Shown here: piece after piece, positions 43,827 through 52,440 of the stretch | How positions within the stretch are numbered: the first letter of the stretch is position 1 | Layout: the number at the start of each line of letters is the position of its first letter | Program-made: the position numbers and the translations under genes | Notes under the pieces: model-generated | What the model was told of the DNA's origin: nothing | Database searches by the model: none | What the model saw: only the letters and a program-made list of their open reading frames with translations | Source: Ferrimonas sediminum | GTDB taxonomy: Bacteria > Pseudomonadota > Gammaproteobacteria > Enterobacterales > Shewanellaceae | Reading direction: 5' to 3' | Assembly (NCBI RefSeq): GCF_900100175.1 | Contig: NZ_FNEM01000003.1 | Span: 200,725 to 264,724 of the forward strand | DNA: 64,000 bases

Positions 43827-44735
43827 ATGCCGCAAGCTCTGGAGCCGGTGATTCACCAGTTACAACAGGTGCTGCTGGACAAACCCGTCGCCATTCGGCT
43901 GGCACTCACCTGTCTGATTGCCCGGGGTCACCTGCTGATTGAAGACCTCCCTGGCATGGGCAAAACCACCCTCTCTTACGCCTTGGCCCGTACCCTGGGG
44001 CTGAGCCACCAGCGGGTGCAGTTTACCGCCGATATGCTGCCGGCGGATCTCATCGGTGTGTCGATTTACGCCACCCCCAAGCAGCAGTTCGAGTTTCATC
44101 CCGGCCCGCTGTTCAGTCAGCTGGTGCTGGCAGACGAAGTCAACCGCGCCAGCCCCAAGACTCAGAGTGCCCTGCTGGAGGCGATGGCCGAAGGCCAGGT
44201 GTCCACCGACGGCATCACCCGGGCGCTACCGCAGCCATTTTTCGTCATCGCCACCCAAAACCCCATGGAACAATCCGGCACCTTTCCGCTGCCGGAGTCC
44301 CAGCTGGATCGCTTCATGATGAAACTGAGCCTGGGTTACCCCAGCCTGGAAGCGGAAAAACAGCTGTTAACCGGCCAACACCTGGCCGACAGTGGCGAGA
44401 ACCTCTGTGCCCTGATGGGATCGGCACAACTGCAGGATCTGCAGCAACAGGCCGATGGGGTCGGGGTCGCCGACATGGTACTGGATTACCTGCTTGAGCT
44501 GATTCAGGCCAGTCGTCACGGCCATCAGGGCACCACACCATTGTCGCCCCGCTGCAGCCGGGCATTGTTGGCCGCCACCAAAGCCTGGGCCCTCCTGCAC
44601 GGCCGCAACTTTGCCGTTCCGGATGACGTACAGGCGGTGTTTGCCGCCGTCACCGCACACCGGCTCGATGCCGGCCGTCATCAAGGTAACAGCCGGGCCC
44701 AGTCCCTGCTGGAGGCGGTCAACCCGATACGCTGA
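43827..44735 (+). CDS. MoxR-family AAA+ ATPase
   Basis: A 302-residue ATPase. Walker A is GMGKTT (near residue 48), Walker B is LVLADEVNRA (near 100), and the sensor region is FFVIATQNPMEQSGTFPLPESQLDRFMMKL. MoxR proteins act as chaperones with DUF58/VWA proteins encoded beside them. The stop overlaps the start of the DUF58 gene (TGATG), giving an operon with DUF58 and a transglutaminase gene. In Pseudomonas the homologous set includes the essential gene tgpA. Confidence 0.95.
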   Translation: MPQALEPVIHQLQQVLLDKPVAIRLALTCLIARGHLLIEDLPGMGKTTLSYALARTLGLSHQRVQFTADMLPADLIGVSIYATPKQQFEFHPGPLFSQLVLADEVNRASPKTQSALLEAMAEGQVSTDGITRALPQPFFVIATQNPMEQSGTFPLPESQLDRFMMKLSLGYPSLEAEKQLLTGQHLADSGENLCALMGSAQLQDLQQQADGVGVADMVLDYLLELIQASRHGHQGTTPLSPRCSRALLAATKAWALLHGRNFAVPDDVQAVFAAVTAHRLDAGRHQGNSRAQSLLEAVNPIR

Positions 44736-45661
44736 TGAATCTGAAATTCTGGCAGCGGCCGCCACTGCAGGCCAGCCCTCAACGGACTTTGGGCCACAAT
44801 GACATCCTGATTCTGCCCACCCGTTTCGGAGTGCTGTTTCTTGGCTTATCGCTGGTGCTGTTTCTGTTCGGCTCCAACTACCAGAACAACCTGATATTGA
44901 TGCTGGCATTCCTGATGGTGAGCCTGTTCAGCTCCTGTCTGTTGATCTGTTATCGCAACTTGGCCGGAGTCACCCTTAGTCCTCAACCGGCGCCCGGCAC
45001 CCACGCCGGCGACCCGGCCCGGTTCCCGATCAGCCTGTCCGGCACTGGCCACAGCTACCACCTGCAGCTGGGGTTCGTGCAGGGGGACAAACAGCTGCTG
45101 CACACGTTGTCGGCCACCCCCTCCCGGTTGGAGGTCGCCTGGCCCTCCCGACGGCGCGGACCGCTGCTCCCACCGCCGCTGATCATCAGCAGCCGCTATC
45201 CCCTTGGCCTGTGCCGGGTCTGGAGCCGGCTGGCCCTGAATCAAGCCGCCTGGGTCTGGCCTCGGCCGCTCGCTGGCGACACGCCGCAGGCACACCGGCC
45301 CCGGCAAGAGCAGGGGGACAAACATCAGTCGAACAGCAACGATTTCGATGGCCTCAAGCCCTGGCAGCGGGGCCACAGCCTGGGCCGGGTTGCGTGGAAA
45401 CAGCTGGCCCAGCAACGGGGGATGCTGGTTAAGCAGTTCGACAGCCCCGGCCCCAACCCCGAACTCCTGACCGTTGACAACCGGCACCCGCAGCTGGAGC
45501 ACCACCTCAGTGAGCTGGCCGGGCGCCTGCACCGGTTGCACCAGCAGGGTGTGCCCGTTGGCCTGTCTACCGACACCGAGACCCTGATGCCAGCGCTGGG
45601 CCGGACTCACCTGCACCACTGCCTGACCCTGCTGGCCCGGGTGGAACCCCATGCTTCCTGA
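44735..45661 (+). CDS. DUF58 domain protein
   Basis: A 308-residue protein with two membrane helices near residues 25-65 (FGVLFLGLSLVLFLFG, LMLAFLMVSLFSSCLL). A DUF58 domain follows, with the segment FDGLKPWQRGHSLGRVAWKQLAQQ (about 205-230) in place of the canonical RxYxxGDxxRxIxW. It is typical partner of MoxR. It overlaps both neighbours, by one base upstream and 11 bases downstream. Confidence 0.92.
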   Translation: MNLKFWQRPPLQASPQRTLGHNDILILPTRFGVLFLGLSLVLFLFGSNYQNNLILMLAFLMVSLFSSCLLICYRNLAGVTLSPQPAPGTHAGDPARFPISLSGTGHSYHLQLGFVQGDKQLLHTLSATPSRLEVAWPSRRRGPLLPPPLIISSRYPLGLCRVWSRLALNQAAWVWPRPLAGDTPQAHRPRQEQGDKHQSNSNDFDGLKPWQRGHSLGRVAWKQLAQQRGMLVKQFDSPGPNPELLTVDNRHPQLEHHLSELAGRLHRLHQQGVPVGLSTDTETLMPALGRTHLHHCLTLLARVEPHAS

Positions 45662-47618
45662 TCCCCCCTTAACCACCGTCGCCCTGCGCCAGACTCAGGG
45701 TTGGCTGCTGATGACCCAGCAGATGCTGGTGATTCACCTGATCGGCATGGTGCCCAACTGGGCGCTGGCCATCGTCAACCTGTCGCTGCTGTGGAGTCTG
45801 GCCATCTTCCTTGGCAAAGTCCCGCGCCCCCCTACCTGGCTGCTGTTTACCCTGACCCTGACGGTGCTGCTGGCGCTGTTCCCCATCTACCTGCAACAGG
45901 GCATCGCCGTTGCCCTGGGGATCATGATCGCCCTGAGTTACTGCCTCAAGTCCCTGGAGGTGCGCAGCCGCCGGGATATCCTGACCCTGGTACTGGTGGG
46001 CTTCTTCCTGATCACCCTCAGCCTGATTGAACAGCAATCCTGGTTGAAACTGATGTCGGCACTGGCGCTGTTTGTGCTCAACGCCACCATACTGCTGAGT
46101 CTGCATCGCCCCATGAGCGCCCCCCACAACCTGAAGATGAGCCTGAAGCTGGTGCTAGGCAGTCTGCCAATGGCGTTGATTCTTTACCTGCTGCTGCCTC
46201 GGCCGGATCCGCTGTGGCAGCAACCGGTAGGTGGCCGCGCCAGCACCGGCTTAAGCGCCGAGCTGGCCCTGGGGGAGATCGCTCTACTGACCCAATCCAA
46301 TGAACCGGCCTTCAGCAGCCGCTTTACCCAACCGCCCCTGGATCGTGATCTGTACTGGCGGGTATGGATTCAATCCCATTTTGACGGTCAGGTGTGGCGG
46401 TCACTGCCAGCCCTGCCCGGCCGCTCACCGGATAATGGAGAAGGGAAGACTCACCATGGCTACCAGATTCTCGGCTGGCCACAGACAGAGTTACGCGTAC
46501 CCAGCCTGGCAGGCAGCCAAAGCCAGGATGCCTCGTTGGGTCAGGTTCGCGGTGATCTGTGGCAGAGGCTGTATCAGTCCGGATCACCACAGCTCACCTT
46601 TCGCTGGCAACCGGGCCGTGGCCCGACACCGCCCAAGGCGGGCCTGGATTACCTCCAGCTTCCCGAGCACACTAACCCCAGAACCCTGGCCTGGGGCAAA
46701 CGGCTGCGGTCCGAGGGGCTGGCCCCCACAGCCGTTCTGCAACGGCTGCTGACCTTCTTTAAGCAGCAGCCGTTTGTCTATACCCTCAGCCCACCTGCCA
46801 CCGGCCGCCACCAGGTGGATGACTTTCTGTTTACCACCCAGGCGGGGTTCTGTGGCCATTACGCCAGTGCCACCGTGACCCTGCTGAGAGCCGCTGGCAT
46901 TCCCGCCCGCCTAATCAGTGGCTACCAGGGGGGACGCTGGCTACCGGACGGCCGCCTGATGGTGCGCCAGCTCAATGCCCATGCCTGGGTTGAGCTCTGG
47001 GTTGAGGGGGTTGGCTGGCTGCGCAGTGATCCCACCCAGCAGGTGTCGCCAGACCGCATCGAACAACTGGGGCAGCAACGATTGTTCCAGGCGTTGTCCT
47101 TACCCTCATGGCTGCAAAACCGCGCCCTCACCGACTCACTGAATACCCTGCTGGATCGCCTCGATTACCAGTGGCAACGCAGCGTGCTGGAGTTTGATAA
47201 GCAGCAGCAGCGGCAGTGGCTGGCCGAGGTGTTGGCCTACAGCGACAGCCACCAGATCCTGCTGCTGACCGCCGCCCTGCTGGCGGCACTGGTCATGATA
47301 CAGCTGGGGCTGGCCGGCATGCTGCCGCGCTGGCGGGCACCGGTGTGGGAGTTGCTACTCTGGCGGCAGTTGCGCCGCCTGCTGATTCGACGGGGCCAGG
47401 CGCTACCGGCCAACGCCTCCATGACTTCGATCATCAACGATGCCGCCACTCACTGGCCCCGGGCCGCTGCTGATCTCAGGGGATTTCAGCGCCGGTTTGA
47501 GCAGTTGCGCTACAACCCGAAACAGACCGGCCACCACCAGGGCCGACGGATTCTATGGCAGCGACTGATGCGGATTCGCCGCCACCTGGCCCGCCCCCCT
47601 GCCGACGGGCGGGGGTAA
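45651..47618 (+). CDS. TgpA-like membrane transglutaminase (DUF3488/DUF4129)
   Basis: A 655-residue protein. About five N-terminal membrane helices (DUF3488, residues 15-190) precede a periplasmic transglutaminase core. The catalytic triad is Cys about 401 (FCGHYASA), His about 444 (NAHAWVE) and Asp about 460 (RSDPTQ). A further membrane helix lies near 535-560, and the basic cytoplasmic tail is DUF4129. It may crosslink or process envelope proteins. The last 45 codons are present as a diverged second copy at 48235-48390. Confidence 0.93.
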   Translation: MLPDPPLTTVALRQTQGWLLMTQQMLVIHLIGMVPNWALAIVNLSLLWSLAIFLGKVPRPPTWLLFTLTLTVLLALFPIYLQQGIAVALGIMIALSYCLKSLEVRSRRDILTLVLVGFFLITLSLIEQQSWLKLMSALALFVLNATILLSLHRPMSAPHNLKMSLKLVLGSLPMALILYLLLPRPDPLWQQPVGGRASTGLSAELALGEIALLTQSNEPAFSSRFTQPPLDRDLYWRVWIQSHFDGQVWRSLPALPGRSPDNGEGKTHHGYQILGWPQTELRVPSLAGSQSQDASLGQVRGDLWQRLYQSGSPQLTFRWQPGRGPTPPKAGLDYLQLPEHTNPRTLAWGKRLRSEGLAPTAVLQRLLTFFKQQPFVYTLSPPATGRHQVDDFLFTTQAGFCGHYASATVTLLRAAGIPARLISGYQGGRWLPDGRLMVRQLNAHAWVELWVEGVGWLRSDPTQQVSPDRIEQLGQQRLFQALSLPSWLQNRALTDSLNTLLDRLDYQWQRSVLEFDKQQQRQWLAEVLAYSDSHQILLLTAALLAALVMIQLGLAGMLPRWRAPVWELLLWRQLRRLLIRRGQALPANASMTSIINDAATHWPRAAADLRGFQRRFEQLRYNPKQTGHHQGRRILWQRLMRIRRHLARPPADGRG

Positions 47619-47634
47619 CAATGTATACTCAGCG
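47480..47634 (+). repeat. Direct repeat copy 1 (3' end of tgpA plus following bases)
   Basis: This 155-bp stretch covers the last codons of tgpA, its stop and the motif TATACTCAGCG. It recurs about 755 bases downstream with roughly four bases in five identical. Confidence 0.9.
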
Positions 47635-47793
47635 GTGATGCAGATCGGCATCAATGTCTTTGTCGGTGAGTGATCCCGGCACATCAAAGCGCCACTTTGC
47701 AAACCAGAGCCAAGCCTGAACGGCAGCCAGTACAAACGTCAGTGTCAGGGTGAAATGAATTAATCCGGTAGTTGCGGTTGAAAATGCTGACAT
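47629..47793 (-). CDS. Small single-helix membrane protein, 54 residues
   Basis: I do not recognise the family. ATG 47793 is preceded at 6-base spacing by AGAGAGG, a good ribosome site. The product has one strong hydrophobic helix (about residues 11-33, LIHFTLTLTFVLAAVQAWLW), then a basic patch (FAKWRF) and an acidic, His-ending tail (DKDIDADLHH). This is the plan of a bitopic small membrane protein that associates with a larger complex. It lies between the two copies of the tgpA-tail repeat, and its stop falls inside copy 1. It could be a cargo gene of the rearrangement. Confidence 0.65.
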   Translation of the reverse strand: MSAFSTATTGLIHFTLTLTFVLAAVQAWLWFAKWRFDVPGSLTDKDIDADLHHR

Positions 47794-48234
47794 AAACACC
47801 TCTCTTTCGCCCGAGGATTACGGAACAAAACCCAGTGACCTCAATCATGTTGGCGCTTTCCAAGTCGATAACGGCAACCCGTTTGCTCCGGTTGCAACGG
47901 CATCAGCCGGGTTCTGACAAGCAAACTGTCCATAGACACAGCCCTTGTTCTACTTCGACGTTAGACCAAATAATTAGGCGATACTGCCTAAATTTTAACC
48001 AACAGAAAACATCGACGGACCGGGGAGTACTGCAGCCACCAGCTAGCCGTTGATGAGTAGGGCTTGGTTAATCGGCGTATTGAACGCCACTTCAGGAAAG
48101 GGAATCCGTCACACCTCGCTTTAAGGCCACCGGTGTTGGAGACCGTCGAATAGGCTCGCCCACTCAATCTGTTAACGGTTATTTTAGAAAAAGAGTGAGT
48201 AGGAACGGCTGACAGCGTAAACGGCTGATCCCAC
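47794..48234. other. Gene-poor interior of the duplicated region
   Basis: About 440 bases between the small gene and repeat copy 2. It holds an imperfect inverted repeat (AATTAGGC ... GCCTAAATT, about 47971-47993). I see no protein-coding gene. Confidence 0.4.
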
Positions 48235-48390
48235 GGGATTTCAGCGCCGGTTTGAGCAGTTACGCTCCAACCCTAGACTGGCCTGTGTCCGCTTAGGCCG
48301 GCGGCTTCTGTGGCAACGGCTGATGCGAATTCGCCGCCACCTGGCTCGCCCCCCCTGCCGACGGGCGAGGATAGTGGTGTATACTCAGCG
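48235..48390 (+). pseudogene. Direct repeat copy 2: diverged remnant of a tgpA 3' end
   Basis: The frame of the tgpA tail is still open: GFQRRFEQLR, RRLLWQRLMRIRRHLARPP. Changes are mostly conservative or third-base, then one extra C shifts the frame just before the former stop. That pattern suggests the tail of a diverged tgpA allele rather than a recent tandem copy that decayed. It ends in TATACT (48380-48385), which could serve as the -10 element of sbcB. Confidence 0.8.
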
Positions 48391-48416
48391 CAAACCCTTT
48401 AAAAGAAAACAGATTG

Positions 48417-49826
48417 ATGACTGACGGCCCAACTCTGCTGTGGCACGACTATGAAACCTGGGGTGCCAATCCGGCCCGGGATCGCCCGGCGCAATTCGCC
48501 GCTATCCGGACTGATCTGGATCTGAACCCCATTGGCGAACCCATAGAACTGTTCTGCCAGCTGCCGGCAGACTACCTGCCCAGCCCGGAGGCGATGTTCA
48601 TTACCGGCATCACCCCGCAGCGGGCCAATCGCCTCGGCGAGGTCGAAGCCCAGTTTATCGCCAAGGTTGAAGCCCAGATGGCCCGGCCCGGTACCTGCAC
48701 CGTGGGCTACAACTCCATCCGTTTCGACGATGAAGTGACCCGCTACACCCTGTACCGCAACTTCTTCGACCCCTACGCCCGGGAGTGGCAAAACGGCAAC
48801 AGTCGCTGGGACATCATCGATCTGGTTCGGGCCTGTTACGCCCTGCGTCCGGAGGGCATCGAGTGGCCACTGCGGGAAGACGGCAACCCCAGCTTTAAGC
48901 TGGAGCACCTGACCGCCGCCAACGGCCTGGACCACGGCAATGCCCACGATGCGGTGTCCGACGTGGAAGCCACCATCGCCCTGGCCCGGCTGATCAAAAC
49001 CCGTCAGCCGAAGCTGTACGACTGGTTTTTCTCCCTGCGCCGCAAACAGGCGGTCTCCAAACTGGTGGACGTACTGGCGATGAAACCGCTGCTGCACGTC
49101 TCGTCACGCTTTCCCGCCAGCCAGGGCTGCGCCACTCTGGTGATGCCCATGGCCTGGCACCCGGACAACCGCAATGCGGTGGTGGTGGTGGATCTGCATC
49201 AGGACATTACCCCTCTGCTGGAGTGGGACGCCGAGCGACTCAAGCAGCGGCTGTATACCCCCAGCCGGGATCTGGAACCGGGGGAACCGCGAGTGCCGGT
49301 GAAGCTGCTGCACTTCAACAAGAGCCCCTTTATCGCCCCGGCGGCCACCCTTGAGGATCAGCAGGCCGAGCGACTGGGTCTGGACAAACAACGCTGTCGC
49401 GACAACTATGCCCTGCTGCGCCGCCATCATCAGCAGATTCGTGAAAAGCTCACCGCCTTGTACAGCGACGACCGCGACGGCAACGATGACCGCGACGTCG
49501 ATCAGCAGTTGTACGGCGGCTTCTTCTCCGATGCCGATCGCAGCCAGATGGAACTGGTGCGCAACACCGCCCCGGAGCACCTGGCGGCACTGAACCCGCA
49601 GTTCAGCGATCCGCGGTTGGCACCACTGCTGTTCCGATACCGCGCCCGCAACTACCCCTTTACCCTGTCGGAGCAGGAGCAGAAGCGCTGGCAGCTGCAC
49701 TGCCAGGAAAAAATTAATGATCCGGAATACGCCATGAAGCTGGAGCAACTAGTGGAAACTCATCAACAAGATGAGACCAAAATGGCGTTACTGAAATCCC
49801 TCTACCACCATCTTCAGTCACTGTAA
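48417..49826 (+). CDS. sbcB: Exodeoxyribonuclease I
   Basis: A 469-residue 3'-5' single-strand DNA exonuclease used in recombination and mismatch repair. The DEDDh active site begins at Asp11/Glu13 (WHDYETWG), continues at GYNSIRFDDE (about 100-109), and ends with NAHDAVSDVEA (about 178-188). The C-terminal SH3-like and helical domains (EXOI_C) follow. The ATG at 48417 follows a TTG one codon earlier and sits 26 bases behind repeat copy 2. Confidence 0.97.
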   Translation: MTDGPTLLWHDYETWGANPARDRPAQFAAIRTDLDLNPIGEPIELFCQLPADYLPSPEAMFITGITPQRANRLGEVEAQFIAKVEAQMARPGTCTVGYNSIRFDDEVTRYTLYRNFFDPYAREWQNGNSRWDIIDLVRACYALRPEGIEWPLREDGNPSFKLEHLTAANGLDHGNAHDAVSDVEATIALARLIKTRQPKLYDWFFSLRRKQAVSKLVDVLAMKPLLHVSSRFPASQGCATLVMPMAWHPDNRNAVVVVDLHQDITPLLEWDAERLKQRLYTPSRDLEPGEPRVPVKLLHFNKSPFIAPAATLEDQQAERLGLDKQRCRDNYALLRRHHQQIREKLTALYSDDRDGNDDRDVDQQLYGGFFSDADRSQMELVRNTAPEHLAALNPQFSDPRLAPLLFRYRARNYPFTLSEQEQKRWQLHCQEKINDPEYAMKLEQLVETHQQDETKMALLKSLYHHLQSL

Positions 49827-49868
49827 ATCTGAGAAATGTCGCCCACTTCCCCTATATTTGGAAGTGGG

Positions 49869-49884
49869 CGTGATCTTGATCACA
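49869..49884. promoter_or_regulatory. CRP site upstream of cdd
   Basis: CGTGA-TCTTGA-TCACA is one base from consensus, 59 bases before the cdd start. In E. coli cdd is controlled by CRP with CytR, so the placement fits. Confidence 0.75.
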
Positions 49885-49942
49885 TCAGATTGATCAACAA
49901 CTCCCTAAACTGTAATTCAGTTCCATAAATTGAGGATTGAGG

Positions 49943-50830
49943 ATGAACACCCGTTTTAACGACGCGTTAACTCAATTGCCCAAAGCTCTGGCTGACACCG
50001 TGTCACCAATGCTGACGGACCATTTTGCCGGACACCTGTCCGCTGAGCAGTTAAAGGAATTAAGCGATCAATCCGGCCTGTCTGGTGCCGAGCTGTATCT
50101 AGCTCTGTTACCCATTGCCGCGACGCTTTCATACGCGCCCATCTCCAATTTCTTCGTTGGCGCCATCGCCCACGGTGAGTCGGGAGACATCTACATGGGG
50201 GCCAATATGGAGTTGGTGGGCGAAGCCCTGTTCCACTCCGTCCACGCCGAGCAATCCGCCATCAGTCACGCCTGGCTGGCGGGGGAGCAAAAGCTGGTTG
50301 GCATCACCGTCAACTACTCGCCGTGCGGGCATTGTCGTCAGTTTATGACCGAACTGAATAACAATGACAATTTAATCATCCGCTTGCCGGAGCAACCGGC
50401 CCAACCGCTGACCCACTACCTGCCCTATGCCTTCGGGCCGAAAGATCTGGGCATGGAGGATGGCCTGCTCGATGGCAATGACCACGAGATGACCCTGGAC
50501 AGCGACGACCCGCTGGTGCAACGTGCGCTACGGGAAGCCAACGCCTCCTACGCCCCCTACAGCAAAACCCCTGCCGCCATCGTGCTGGCCACGGAATCGG
50601 GTCAGGTGTTCGTAGGCCGTTACGCCGAAAACGCCGCCTTTAACCCCAGCCTGCCACCGATGCAGATGGCCATTAATGCCATGGCCCGCCAGGGTATCGG
50701 CTTTGATCGCATCCACCGCGCCATTCTGGTAGAAGGTGATAAAGGGCAGATCAGCTTCCTCCACAGTGCCAGCGACGCCCTGGGCACCATCAGTCAGGTC
50801 CAACTTGAAACCTATAAAGCACAGAGTTAA
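49943..50830 (+). CDS. cdd: Cytidine deaminase
   Basis: A 295-residue enzyme of the long, E. coli-type dimeric Cdd class, which deaminates cytidine and deoxycytidine for pyrimidine salvage. Zinc ligands are His101, Cys128 and Cys131, and the catalytic Glu is Glu103 (HAEQSAI ... PCGHCRQ). A second, inactive CDA-like domain fills the C-terminal half. ATG 49943 follows a GAGGATTGAGG leader. An upstream in-frame TTG adds two residues. Confidence 0.97.
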   Translation: MNTRFNDALTQLPKALADTVSPMLTDHFAGHLSAEQLKELSDQSGLSGAELYLALLPIAATLSYAPISNFFVGAIAHGESGDIYMGANMELVGEALFHSVHAEQSAISHAWLAGEQKLVGITVNYSPCGHCRQFMTELNNNDNLIIRLPEQPAQPLTHYLPYAFGPKDLGMEDGLLDGNDHEMTLDSDDPLVQRALREANASYAPYSKTPAAIVLATESGQVFVGRYAENAAFNPSLPPMQMAINAMARQGIGFDRIHRAILVEGDKGQISFLHSASDALGTISQVQLETYKAQS

Positions 50831-50903
50831 AACCCGCAAACTTCAGGTGGCCCACCGCCGCCTGAGGTTCCTGCAGGCCGCTTCGGCGAAAAGTCAAACA
50901 AAC

Positions 50904-50930
50904 AGCGCTGCCTGAAGGCAGCGCTTTTTT
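50904..50930. terminator. Rho-independent terminator after cdd
   Basis: AGCGCTGCC, a 4-base loop, GGCAGCGCT, then more T residues. It lies between convergent cdd and the dehydrogenase gene and may serve both. Confidence 0.9.
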
Positions 50931-50946
50931 ATGCCTTCATCCGGCA

Positions 50947-51819
50947 TCATTTGCTCTTGGGAAGGCGCATCTTCAGTGATGAGGTATCGAAACGACTGCC
51001 CCCCAATCGCTGCACATCGGCATAGAACTGATCCACCAACGCGGTCAGCGGCAGTTGGGCACCGTTGCGGCGTGACTCATCCAGGGTGATCCCCAGATCC
51101 TTACGCATCCAATCCACGGCGAAGCCAAAGTCATACTCATCCTTGAGCATGGTGGCACCGCGGTTGTCCATCTGCCAGGATTGCGCCGCGCCCTTGCCGA
51201 TCACCTCCAGTACCTTATCGCCATCCAGGCCAGCCTGCTGGGCAAAATGCATCCCCTCTGCCAGGCCCTGGACCACGCCGGCAATGCAGATCTGATTGAC
51301 CATCTTGCACAACTGGCCGCTGCCTACCGGCCCTAACCGTTCGGCGCAGCGCGCGTAAGCGTCCATAACGGTCCGGGCACGATTAAAATCCTCCGGCTCG
51401 CCACCGGCCATCACCGTCAACACGCCATTTTCCGCACCGGCCTGACCACCGGACACCGGTGCATCCACAAAGCCAATCGATCGCTGGCTGGCCACCGCCG
51501 CCAACTCGCGGGCGACATCGGCAGAAGCGGTGGTGTGATCCACCAGCACCGCCCCCTCGCCCATGGCTCCCAGGGCGCCGTCATCCCCGAGCACTACCTG
51601 GCGCAAGTCATCGTCATTGCCGACACACACAAACACCAGTTCGCACTCCCTGGCAGCCTCGGCCGGCGTCATGGCGTAGTCGCCACCATAATGCTGCTGC
51701 CACTGCTGGGCCTTGGCGGTGGTCCGGTTAAACACCGTCACCTCATGCCCCGCAACCTGAAGATGCCCGGCCATGGGGTACCCCATGACGCCCAATCCGA
51801 TAAAGGCCACCTTAGCCAT
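50947..51819 (-). CDS. Beta-hydroxyacid dehydrogenase (3-hydroxyisobutyrate dehydrogenase family)
   Basis: A 290-residue NAD(P)-dependent enzyme. The start at 51819 gives MAKVAFIGLGVMGYPMAGHL (GxGxxG Rossmann motif, residues 7-12). Signature FVDAPVSGGQAGAENGVLTVM lies near 117 and the catalytic Lys is in GSGQLCKMVNQ (about 170). The family reduces or oxidises small beta-hydroxyacids, for example tartronate semialdehyde, 3-hydroxyisobutyrate or succinic semialdehyde. Substrate cannot be chosen. No linked pathway genes. Confidence 0.92.
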   Translation of the reverse strand: MAKVAFIGLGVMGYPMAGHLQVAGHEVTVFNRTTAKAQQWQQHYGGDYAMTPAEAARECELVFVCVGNDDDLRQVVLGDDGALGAMGEGAVLVDHTTASADVARELAAVASQRSIGFVDAPVSGGQAGAENGVLTVMAGGEPEDFNRARTVMDAYARCAERLGPVGSGQLCKMVNQICIAGVVQGLAEGMHFAQQAGLDGDKVLEVIGKGAAQSWQMDNRGATMLKDEYDFGFAVDWMRKDLGITLDESRRNGAQLPLTALVDQFYADVQRLGGSRFDTSSLKMRLPKSK

Positions 51820-51927
51820 CACTTTCCCTCTTTGATGAAGCGCTAAACAGGACTCCATTGTGGGTCAGTGACAAACAGAATGCGAGGCCTTCTGTTCCGA
51901 CATTCATCCATTTGATATGCCGGCGCT

Positions 51928-52419
51928 TTATATACTCCACTCCACAGATTGGCCCGACACCGGAAACACCTTCTGCAGCGGCGCTTTGTCCACATCGTAA
52001 AACCACACCTCCACCAGAATCTGCTGCTGGTCCCTACCGGTCATCACCTCGGTCTCAAAACGACCGTTGTGGATGCCGCCACTGGCCAGCCGGCGCTGAT
52101 AATTGGGCTGGTACCCCTGGACGCCCGCTTCAAAGTGGGTATAGAGCGACACAAACGCCCGCTCATCGCCGCCCAGGGACACCACCACTTTCAGGCGGCG
52201 GGCCCCCTCGAAACGCATCTGGGGCGAGGCCACCAGATCGGCAGTGGTCAACGGCTGAGGCTCCGCTGCCGGGTCATCCTCCGGCTCATCTTGCGGGTCG
52301 TCCGCCGGTGTGGTCGGAGTCGGTGGCTGCGGCGTATCGGATCCACCACCACCACCGCCGCCGCACCCGACCAACAACGCACTCATAAACAGCAAAGACA
52401 ACAGGTTGATGATTTTCAT
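51928..52419 (-). CDS. Lipoprotein paired with the LruC-domain protein
   Basis: A 163-residue protein with a lipobox (LVGC, Cys19), a run of seven Gly, then a Pro/Asp/Glu-rich linker (30-55) and a beta-rich domain of about 105 residues. I do not recognise the domain. It starts 21 bases after the stop of the LruC-domain gene on the same strand, so the two are probably one operon and may act together at the outer membrane. Confidence 0.75.
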   Translation of the reverse strand: MKIINLLSLLFMSALLVGCGGGGGGGSDTPQPPTPTTPADDPQDEPEDDPAAEPQPLTTADLVASPQMRFEGARRLKVVVSLGGDERAFVSLYTHFEAGVQGYQPNYQRRLASGGIHNGRFETEVMTGRDQQQILVEVWFYDVDKAPLQKVFPVSGQSVEWSI

Positions 52420-52440
52420 AATTCGGTCCTTGTCTCAGAA

